Assembly: GCA_028292835.1 (NCBI GenBank)
Contig: JAQGLP010000504.1
Span: 1-6,538 of the forward strand
Direction: 5' to 3'
DNA from: Variovorax sp.
Lineage (GTDB): Bacteria; Pseudomonadota; Gammaproteobacteria; Burkholderiales; Burkholderiaceae_C
Length of the DNA: 6,538 nt
Shown: positions 1-5,940 of the stretch, in pieces
How positions within the stretch are numbered: position 1 is the first letter of the stretch
Layout: the number at the start of each line of letters is the position of its first letter
Position numbers and translations under genes: made by a program
Notes under the pieces: generated by a model
Database searches by the model: none
Seen by the model: the letters and a program-made list of their open reading frames with translations, nothing else
Told to the model about the DNA's origin: nothing

Positions 1-603
1 GACGCGCCCGGCTTTTCGCACACGCTGATCCAGACGGTAGGCAACTTCACGGCGGCCACCTATTACGACAACGTCGAGGTGCCGGCCGACCGGCTGGTGG
101 GCGAGCTCAATGGCGGCTGGAAACTCATCACGTCCCAGCTCAACCACGAGCGTCTCGGCCTGGGTTCCTGGTCCGACAAGGTGTTCGGCCCGTTTGTCCG
201 GGTGCTGCAATGGGCCAAGGCCCGCGACGAGCAGGGCCGCCGTGCGGTGGACCAGCCCTGGGTGCGACGCACGCTGGCCGAATGCTACACACGGCTGGAG
301 GCGATGCGACTGATCAATTTCCGCATTGCCGCCGAGCTGGAGGCAGGCGGCATGGACGTGGCGCTGGCGTCGACCACCAAGGTCTATGGCTCGGAGAGCG
401 TGATCGAAATCCTGGGCCGCCTGATGGACATCGTCGGCTCCAGCGCCCTGGTGCGCGCCGGCTCCAGCGCCGCGCTGCTGCTGGGCGAACTGGAATATGA
501 AGTGCGCGCCTGCACGTTGCTCACTTTCGGCGGCGGCACCAACGAGATCCAGCGCGAACTGATCGCCCAGTTCGGCCTGCGCATGCCGCGCACGGTGCGC
601 TGA
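1..603 (+). CDS. Acyl-CoA dehydrogenase, catalytic-type subunit of a probable heteromer (5' end outside the window)
   Basis: Frame 1 is open from the first base to the TGA at 601-603, giving 200 codons, roughly the C-terminal half of an acyl-CoA dehydrogenase. These FAD enzymes introduce a trans-2 double bond into acyl-CoA and pass electrons to ETF. Visible parts are the end of the middle beta domain (YYDNVEVPADRLVG), then LNGGW and helix G with NHERLG, whose Glu (codon 148-150) sits where isovaleryl- and long-chain ACADs carry the catalytic base. The C-terminal FGGGTNEIQRELI has Gly where medium-chain ACADs have their Glu. The usual RxQFxxxIxxFQ and QLHGGxG motifs, which bind the FAD adenylate from the neighbouring subunit, are not recognisable. 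This resembles the alpha-type subunit of two-subunit ACADs. It is a paralogue of the ACAD at 3564-4751. No internal start is needed: homology runs back to base 1, so the true start lies upstream. Family assignment is secure; the heteromer reading is inferred. Confidence 0.93.
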   Translation, partial: DAPGFSHTLIQTVGNFTAATYYDNVEVPADRLVGELNGGWKLITSQLNHERLGLGSWSDKVFGPFVRVLQWAKARDEQGRRAVDQPWVRRTLAECYTRLEAMRLINFRIAAELEAGGMDVALASTTKVYGSESVIEILGRLMDIVGSSALVRAGSSAALLLGELEYEVRACTLLTFGGGTNEIQRELIAQFGLRMPRTVR

Positions 604-635
604 AGCGGCCCGCCAGCCATCGCCAACACAACGAC

Positions 636-642
636 AGAAAGG
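636..642 (+). promoter_or_regulatory. Ribosome binding site for the GTG-started acyl-CoA synthetase
   Basis: AGAAAGG lies 8 bases before GTG 651. It supports that start over the in-frame ATG at 750 (codon 34), which has no comparable purine run before it. It sits in the 47-base gap after the upstream ACAD, where I see no hairpin or promoter. Confidence 0.6.
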
Positions 643-650
643 CAGACCGC

Positions 651-2456
651 GTGAAAACAGCAACCATCGTGCCGCGCGAAGTGACGCAGGCCAAGCTCGA
701 CCACAGGGCCCGGGCCGGTCAGCGCCACCGCGCCTCGCAGACCTACACGATGGCCGAGCGCATCGAGGAGAGCGCCCTGCGCTTTGCCGAGCGGCCCTGC
801 ATTCTGTACGGCGAGGAGCACCATGACTACGCCGAGACCAACCGGCGCATCAACCAGGTCGCCCATGCGGCGCACGAACTGGGCGTGCGCTGCGGCGACG
901 TGGTGGCGCTGTGCATGGAAAACCGGCCCGCCTTTGTATTCGGCTGGCTGGGGCTGGCCAAGCTGGGCGCAACCGTGGTCTTTCTCAACACCAATGTCAG
1001 CGGCAAGCCGCTGGCCCATGCCCTGCAGGCGACCGGCGCCACGCTCGCCGTCGTCGGCGAGGAATGCCTGGGCCTGTTCGCGGCGACCGAGTTGCCGGCC
1101 GGCATGCGCTGCTGGCTGTGGCCCGACGCCGAGCGGCCCGCTGCGGCCGAACTGCGCGAGCGCTGCGCGCTGAACCTGGAGCAGGCTGCCAGCGAGGCTG
1201 CCAGCAGCAATCCGCCCGCCGAGTGGCGTGCCAACCTGGTGGCCGGCGATCCTGCGCTCTACATCTTCACCTCCGGCACCACCGGCCTGCCCAAGGCGGC
1301 CGTGATCAGCCATGCCCGCTGGCTGATCACGGGCGACGTGATGGAGGCCACGATGGGCGTGCAGGCGCAGGACCGCTTCTACTGCTTTTTGCCGCTCTAC
1401 CACGGCGCCGCCTCGCTGTCGGCCGGCTCCACCGCGCTTGCCTCCGGCGCCAGCGTACTGCTGCGACGCAAGTTCAGCCGCAGCGAGTTCTGGTCCGATG
1501 TGCGCCGCCACCAGGTCACGATCTGCCAGTATGTCGGCGAGATCTGCCGCTTTTTGCTGACCGTTCCGCCGCAGCAGGACGACCGGGACCACCCGCTGCG
1601 CAAGATGGTCGGCGCCGGCCTGGCGCCCGAAGTCTGGGAGCAATGGGTGCGGCGCTTCGGCGACTTCGAGATCTACGAAGGCTGGGGCTCGACCGAGTCC
1701 AACACCAACACCATCAACGTCGACAACCGCGTCGGCTCCTGCGGCCGCGTGCCGTTCTGGGAAAAGACCAATCTGCGCCTGGTGCGCTACGACATCGACA
1801 GCGACAGCCATCCGCGCGACGAGAACGGCTTCATGCAGCTGTGCGAGGTCGGCGAGGTGGGCGAGGGCATCGGCATGATCATCGACATCCCCGATGTCGT
1901 CGGCGGCCGCTTCGAGGGCTATACCTCGGCCGAGGCGACCGAAAAGAAGATCCTGCGCAACGTGTTTCGCCAGGGCGACGCCTGGTGGTCCTCGGGCGAC
2001 CTGCTGCGCATTGATGCCGACGGCTACTGCTGGTTCGTCGACCGCATCGGCGACACCTTCCGCTGGAACAGCGAGAACGTCTCGACCACCGAGGTGGCCG
2101 ATGCGCTGGGCGACTTTCAGGGCCTGGAGGCCATCACCGTCTACGGCGTGAAGGTGCCCGGCGCCGAAGGCCGCGCCGGCATGGCCGCGCTGGTGCTGCA
2201 GCCGGGCGCCGTCTTCGACCCGGCGGCCTTCTGGGCGCTGGCGCTGGAGCGGCTGCCGCGCTATGCCGCGCCCTTGTTCCTGCGCCTCGCGCCCACCACC
2301 GACATGACCGGCAACTACAAGCTGCGCAAGGTCGACCTGCAGCGCGAAGGCTACGACGCCAGCGTGGTGAGCGACCCGCTGTACGTGCGCGACGACAAGG
2401 CCAGGACCTATCTGCCGCTGGCTGAGGCGGCGCTGGCGCAAAGGGCCCGGGCATGA
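651..2456 (+). CDS. FATP/very-long-chain-type acyl-CoA synthetase (AMP-forming)
   Basis: This 601-residue protein belongs to the ANL adenylate-forming superfamily. It should activate a carboxylic acid with ATP and then form the CoA thioester. The ATP loop is TSGTTGLPK at 207-215 and the second adenylate motif is GWGSTES at 344-350. The hinge-side motif has the ATP-ribose Asp at about D450 (SSGDLL), followed by DRIGDTFRW (464-472) and ENVSTTEVADAL. The end has TGNYKLRKVDL, with K557 the likely adenylation lysine, then SDPLYV. GDTFRW, ENVxTTEV, VYGVxVPGxEGRAGMAAL and SDPLY are hallmarks of the FATP/SLC27 (VLACS) branch rather than ordinary FadD; that branch also includes bile-acid and sterol side-chain ligases. 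No N-terminal membrane segment is obvious, so it is probably cytosolic or peripheral. The GTG start is chosen for its ribosome site and because the length fits the family. The stop overlaps the next gene's start by 4 bases. The substrate is unknown. Confidence 0.93.
   Translation: MKTATIVPREVTQAKLDHRARAGQRHRASQTYTMAERIEESALRFAERPCILYGEEHHDYAETNRRINQVAHAAHELGVRCGDVVALCMENRPAFVFGWLGLAKLGATVVFLNTNVSGKPLAHALQATGATLAVVGEECLGLFAATELPAGMRCWLWPDAERPAAAELRERCALNLEQAASEAASSNPPAEWRANLVAGDPALYIFTSGTTGLPKAAVISHARWLITGDVMEATMGVQAQDRFYCFLPLYHGAASLSAGSTALASGASVLLRRKFSRSEFWSDVRRHQVTICQYVGEICRFLLTVPPQQDDRDHPLRKMVGAGLAPEVWEQWVRRFGDFEIYEGWGSTESNTNTINVDNRVGSCGRVPFWEKTNLRLVRYDIDSDSHPRDENGFMQLCEVGEVGEGIGMIIDIPDVVGGRFEGYTSAEATEKKILRNVFRQGDAWWSSGDLLRIDADGYCWFVDRIGDTFRWNSENVSTTEVADALGDFQGLEAITVYGVKVPGAEGRAGMAALVLQPGAVFDPAAFWALALERLPRYAAPLFLRLAPTTDMTGNYKLRKVDLQREGYDASVVSDPLYVRDDKARTYLPLAEAALAQRARA
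2440..2445 (+). promoter_or_regulatory. Ribosome binding site for the MBL-fold hydrolase, inside the ligase gene
   Basis: AAAGGG lies 7 bases before ATG 2453, within the last codons of the ligase gene. The following ATGA (2453-2456) joins the start of one gene to the stop of the other, so translational coupling is likely. Confidence 0.55.
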
Positions 2457-3577
2457 CGCGACCGCATGCCCGTGCAGTGCTCGACTATCCTTTCACCGCG
2501 CCGGCCACCGACGGCTCGGTGGTCGAGATCGCCCCCGGTATTTTGTGGGCGCGCATGCCCATGCCGATGGCGCTGGACCATATCAACGTCTACCTGCTGC
2601 GCGGCATTGAGGGCTGGATGCTGATCGACACCGGCCTGAACACCGACGCCACGCGCGAGCGCTGGGAGCACATCGCCGCCACGCACCTGGACGGCCTGCC
2701 CATCGTCCGGCTGGTCTGCACCCACATGCACTACGACCACGCCGGCCTGGCGAGCTGGCTGTGCGAGCGCTTTGACATACCGCTGTACATGACGCATGGC
2801 GAGTACTTCATGATGCGCACGCTGTCCGAGCCGGTGCCCGACCCGCTGCCGCCGGCCCAGGCGGAGTTTTACCTGCGCGCCGGCATGCCGCCCGAGCGCG
2901 TGGAGCGCATGTGGAAAGCCATGCGCAAAGACCCTTTCATGCCGCCGCAGCCGCAGTCGTTTCACCGGCTGCGCGGCGGCGACGAGATCGCGCTGGGCGG
3001 GCGTGTGTGGCGTGTCGTCATCGGCGAAGGCCATTCGCCCGAGCATGCCTGCCTGTACTGCGAGCAGGACGAGATCCTGATCGCCGGCGACCAGCTGCTG
3101 CCGCGCATCAGCTCCAATGTGCTGGTCACCGGCATCGAGCCCGAGGCCAATCCGCTGCAGCTGTGGCTGGAGTCGCTGACCCGGCTGGAGCAGCTGGCGC
3201 CCGGCACGCTGGTGCTGCCCTCGCACGAGCGCGTGTTTCGCGGCCTGCATGCGCGCACACAGGAGCTGCGCGAGCACCACCAGCACCAGTTCGACCTGCT
3301 GCGCGCCCACCTGACCGGGCAGGACAGCTGCACCGCCTTTGAAGCCATGCTGTGCCTGTTTCCGCGCCTGCGCGGGCCGGTCGACGACATGCTGGCACTG
3401 GGCGAGTCGATCGCCCACCTGTCCTGGCTGCGCTATGACGGCATGCTGCGCCGCGTGCTCGACGAGGACGGCGTTTACCGCTTCCAGCTGGCTGACCCCG
3501 CGTTCGCGCTCACACTGACGCCCTCCGACGCGACGAAAAGCCCCGAACAAGCAGAGACAAGCGATGCAAAACACTGA
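2453..3577 (+). CDS. Metallo-beta-lactamase-fold hydrolase with LACTB2-like C-terminal domain
   Basis: This 374-residue protein has a complete binuclear metal site of the glyoxalase II/MBL type: HMHYDH at 91-96 (H91, H93, D95, H96), H194 in GHSPEH, D213 in AGDQLL and H258 in LPSHERVF. The first strands include NVYLLRG and the LIDTGLNTD turn, which are typical of the family. After the MBL domain, residues from about 270 to 350 (ELREHHQHQ, TAFEAMLCLFPR, AHLSWLRYDGMLRR, then a short basic/acidic end) resemble the winged-helix tail of LACTB2-like hydrolases. The last 20 or so residues are polar and look disordered. There is no signal peptide, so it is cytosolic. The fold includes thioesterases (glyoxalase II, PqsE), lactonases and nucleases, so the sequence alone does not fix the substrate. 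Between a CoA ligase and ACADs, and translationally coupled to both sides, an acyl-CoA thioester or a lactone/ring intermediate is the best guess. Confidence 0.9.
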   Translation: MTRPHARAVLDYPFTAPATDGSVVEIAPGILWARMPMPMALDHINVYLLRGIEGWMLIDTGLNTDATRERWEHIAATHLDGLPIVRLVCTHMHYDHAGLASWLCERFDIPLYMTHGEYFMMRTLSEPVPDPLPPAQAEFYLRAGMPPERVERMWKAMRKDPFMPPQPQSFHRLRGGDEIALGGRVWRVVIGEGHSPEHACLYCEQDEILIAGDQLLPRISSNVLVTGIEPEANPLQLWLESLTRLEQLAPGTLVLPSHERVFRGLHARTQELREHHQHQFDLLRAHLTGQDSCTAFEAMLCLFPRLRGPVDDMLALGESIAHLSWLRYDGMLRRVLDEDGVYRFQLADPAFALTLTPSDATKSPEQAETSDAKH

Positions 3578-4751
3578 AAATTTTCGCACCGAAACCCGCG
3601 CCTGGCTCGAGGCCAACTGCCCCGCCGCCATGCGCCAGCCCATCACGCAAGAAGAGATGGTATGGAGCGCCTCCCAGGTCAAGTTCGGCAACGAGGACCA
3701 GCGGCTGTGGTTCGAGCGCATGCGCGAGCGCGGCTGGTTCGCGCCGGGCTGGCCGGCCGAGTTTGGCGGCGGCGGCCTGAGCCCGAAGCAGGCACGCATC
3801 GTCGAGGAGGAAATGCTGCGCCTGGGCTGCCGCCAGCCGCAGTTCAACCTGGGCGTGTGGATGCTCGGGCCGGTGCTGCTGGAGCTGGGCACCGAGGCGC
3901 AAAAGCGCGAGCATCTGCCGCCCATGATGCAGGGCCGCGTCCGCTGGTGCCAGGGTTTCAGCGAGCCCAATGCCGGCTCCGACCTGGCCAGCCTGAAGAC
4001 CTCGGCGCGCGTCGACGCCAACGGCGACTTCATCGTCAACGGCTCGAAAATCTGGACCTCCTACGGCGACGCGGCCGACTGGATGTACGCCCTGGTGCGC
4101 ACCGACGCCACGGTGCGCAAGCAGGAAGGCATCAGCTTCGTGCTGATCGACATGAAAAGCCCCGGCATCACCGTCAAGCCGATCGAGCTGATCAGCGGCA
4201 AGTCGAGCTTTTGCGAGGTGTTTTTCGACGAGGTGCGGGTGCCGGCGCGTCAGCTGGTCGGGCCGCTCAACGGCGGCTGGACGGTGGCCAAGAAGCTGCT
4301 GCAGCACGAGCGCGCCGCCATGTCCAAGTTCAGCGAGGGCGCGGCGCCTTCGCACAACGCGCTGGCCGTGGCGCGGCCCTATCTGTATGACGAAGACGGC
4401 ACCCTCATCGAACCGGTGTGGCGCGACCGGCTGGCCGCGCTGCTGATGGACTCGCAGGCTTTTGCACTGACGCACCAGCGCGTGCTGGAGCAGGCCATGG
4501 CGCGGCAGGATGTGAGCGGGCCCTCCTCGATCATGAAGCTGGTGCAGACCGAGCAGGAAGTGGCCAAGTACGAGCTGCTGATGCAGCTGATGGGCCAGCG
4601 CGGCCTGAGCTGGGAGGGCGATGAATTCAGTAGCGAAGAGCACGACATCTGCCGCCTGTGGCTGCTATCCAAGAGCTACACCATCTCTGGCGGCAGCAGC
4701 GAGGTGCAGCTCAACATCATTGCCAAGCGCGTGCTCGGCCTGCCGGGCTGA
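3564..4751 (+). CDS. Acyl-CoA dehydrogenase, probable catalytic (alpha) subunit of a heteromeric enzyme
   Basis: This 395-residue ACAD has the usual N-terminal helical domain (WPAEFGGGGLS), then the middle domain with FSEPNAGSDLA (132-142) and WTS (164-166), the loops that hold the flavin ring. LNGGW and LLQHER follow, placing E249 at the helix-G catalytic position of isovaleryl-CoA dehydrogenase-like enzymes. At the other possible position, SGGSSEVQ (375-382) has G376 in place of Glu. The RxQFxxxIxxFQ motif expected near 270-295 is replaced by an acidic, Trp-containing segment (DGTLIEPVWRDRL), and QLHGGxG by MQLMGQRGLSWEG, so a partner must supply the FAD adenylate contacts. The gene directly downstream has exactly those motifs. 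The start ATG lies inside the end of the hydrolase gene (14-base overlap, different frame) with a weak AGAGA 6 bases before it. Family certain; alpha-subunit role is a strong inference; substrate unknown. Confidence 0.94.
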   Translation: MQNTENFRTETRAWLEANCPAAMRQPITQEEMVWSASQVKFGNEDQRLWFERMRERGWFAPGWPAEFGGGGLSPKQARIVEEEMLRLGCRQPQFNLGVWMLGPVLLELGTEAQKREHLPPMMQGRVRWCQGFSEPNAGSDLASLKTSARVDANGDFIVNGSKIWTSYGDAADWMYALVRTDATVRKQEGISFVLIDMKSPGITVKPIELISGKSSFCEVFFDEVRVPARQLVGPLNGGWTVAKKLLQHERAAMSKFSEGAAPSHNALAVARPYLYDEDGTLIEPVWRDRLAALLMDSQAFALTHQRVLEQAMARQDVSGPSSIMKLVQTEQEVAKYELLMQLMGQRGLSWEGDEFSSEEHDICRLWLLSKSYTISGGSSEVQLNIIAKRVLGLPG

Positions 4752-4783
4752 GGCGGGGTGATGATGCATACGATAAAAAAACC

Positions 4784-4788
4784 GGAGA
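4784..4788 (+). promoter_or_regulatory. Ribosome binding site that sets the start of the second ACAD
   Basis: GGAGA lies 7 bases before ATG 4796, in the 44-base gap after the previous ACAD gene. The same frame is open back to an ATG at 4658, but that region is coding for the upstream gene in another frame, and its translation is unlike any ACAD N-terminus. A run of seven A (4775-4781) precedes the site. Confidence 0.65.
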
Positions 4789-4795
4789 CACGGGC

Positions 4796-5935
4796 ATGAG
4801 TTTTTTGCTGAATGAAGAGCAGCGCCAGCTGGGCGACAGCGCCACTGAATTTTTGAACGCGCAGTCGCCCATCAGCCTGCAGCGCCGCCTGCGCGACACG
4901 CGCGCGCCGCTGGGCTTTGAGCCGGCGCTGTGGCAGCAGGTGGTCGATCTGGGCTGGCCGGCCGCCGTGTTTCCCGAATCCGAAGGCGGGCTGGCCGTGG
5001 GCTACCAGGGCCTGGGCGCCGTGTTCGAGGCCATGGGCCGCACCGTGGCGGCGCTGCCGCTGCTGTCCTCGGTGGTGCTGTGCGGCGAACTGCTGCTGGC
5101 CGCCGGCAGCGACGCCCAGCGCCAGCGCTGGTTGCCCGGCCTGATCGACGGCCGACAGCGGCTGGCGCTGGCCATCGACGAGCAGGGGCGCCATGACCCG
5201 AAGCGCATCAAGGCCCGCGCCCGGCGCGAAGCCGGCGGCTGGGTGCTGGACGGCGAGAAATGGTTTGTCATCGACGGCATCGGCGCGCCCTGGCTGATCG
5301 TCGCCGCCCGCGTGGTCGGCACGCAGGACGCCGACGAGGGCCTGGGCCTGTTCATGGTCGATGCCGCGCTGCCCGGCGTCTCGCTGCAGCCCACGCGCCT
5401 GGCCGACAGCCGCAACCACGCCCGCCTGCTGCTCTCTAACGTGCGGCTCACCGGCGACATGCGTCTGGCCGCTGCCAGCGATGCGGCGCAGGCGCTGGAC
5501 GCCGCGCTGGACCGCGCCCGCATCTGCCTGGCCGCCGAAGGGCTGGGCCTGCTGCGCGAAGCCTTCGAGCGCACCACGGCTTACTTGAAGGAGCGGGTGC
5601 AGTTTGACGTGCCGATCGGCTCCTTCCAGGCGCTGCAGCACCGCATGGCGCGGCTCTACGCCGAGCTGGAACTGCTCCAGAGCTGCGTGTGCGCCGCGCT
5701 GGCGGCCATCGACGCCGGCGACCCCGAGCTGGCGCTGCTGGCCAGCCTGGCCAAGGCGCGCGCCTCCGACCTGTGCGAAAAGCTGATGAACGAGGCGATC
5801 CAGTTGCATGGCGGCATTGGCGTGACCGACGAGTTCGACCTGGGCCTGATCGTCAAGCGCGCCCGCGTGCTGCAGCACAGCCTGGGCGACGGGGTGTTCC
5901 ACCGCGACCGCTATGCCCGACTGAAAGGTTTTTAA
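4796..5935 (+). CDS. Acyl-CoA dehydrogenase-like protein, probable FAD-binding non-catalytic (beta) subunit
   Basis: This 379-residue protein has ACAD architecture from the typical N-terminus (LNEEQRQLGDSATEFL) to an FHRDRYARL tail. It retains the FAD-adenylate motifs R267-V-Q-F...I-G-S-F-Q278...Q-H282 and QLHGGIG (336-342). The catalytic features are missing. The helix-G position reads DRARI (239-243), with A241 where the upstream subunit has E249. The C-terminal YEGT position reads SLGDGVFHR. The TEPxAGSD flavin loop is replaced by AIDEQGRHD (126-134). Such losses are known for the beta subunit of alpha2beta2 ACADs such as FadE27. Together with the preceding gene, 44 bases away, it would make one complete active site per alpha-beta pair. 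The start is taken at 4796 because of the ribosome site and the family N-terminus, not at the further in-frame ATG. It could instead be a degenerate free-standing ACAD, but pairing fits better. Confidence 0.92.
   Translation: MSFLLNEEQRQLGDSATEFLNAQSPISLQRRLRDTRAPLGFEPALWQQVVDLGWPAAVFPESEGGLAVGYQGLGAVFEAMGRTVAALPLLSSVVLCGELLLAAGSDAQRQRWLPGLIDGRQRLALAIDEQGRHDPKRIKARARREAGGWVLDGEKWFVIDGIGAPWLIVAARVVGTQDADEGLGLFMVDAALPGVSLQPTRLADSRNHARLLLSNVRLTGDMRLAAASDAAQALDAALDRARICLAAEGLGLLREAFERTTAYLKERVQFDVPIGSFQALQHRMARLYAELELLQSCVCAALAAIDAGDPELALLASLAKARASDLCEKLMNEAIQLHGGIGVTDEFDLGLIVKRARVLQHSLGDGVFHRDRYARLKGF
5923..5928 (+). promoter_or_regulatory. Ribosome binding site of the last ligase gene
   Basis: GAAAGG lies 12 bases before ATG 5941, inside the final codons of the second ACAD. 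The spacing is slightly long. Only 5 bases separate the TAA stop from the ATG, so coupled translation is likely. Confidence 0.4.
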
Positions 5936-5940
5936 GCGCC

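Noticed and set aside
604..650. Possible promoter or terminator between the first ACAD and the ligase
   Set aside because: The 47 bases hold a ribosome site but no T-run hairpin and no convincing -35/-10 pair.
384..2441. Very long open frame (685 codons) on the minus strand, opposite the ligase
   Set aside because: It runs antisense to two clear enzyme genes, and its translation is a low-complexity Ala/Gly/Arg/His/Gln mix with no motif. High-GC codon bias routinely leaves such antisense frames open.
2408..4039. Long minus-strand frame (543 codons) opposite the hydrolase and first complete ACAD
   Set aside because: Same antisense artefact of G/C third positions; no recognisable domain, and the + strand genes are unambiguous.
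4658..4795. 46-codon N-terminal extension of the second ACAD
   Set aside because: Most of it lies in the coding region of the previous gene in another frame, the peptide is unlike ACADs, and a good ribosome site precedes ATG 4796.
4752..4795. A-rich patch with seven consecutive A as a possible frameshift site or promoter element
   Set aside because: It is outside both coding regions as annotated and both flanking genes are intact, so no frameshift is needed; no matching -35 element is visible.
4676..5902. 408-codon minus-strand frame opposite the second ACAD
   Set aside because: Composition is Gln/Ala/Gly/His-rich with no family resemblance; it is the shadow of the ACAD gene.
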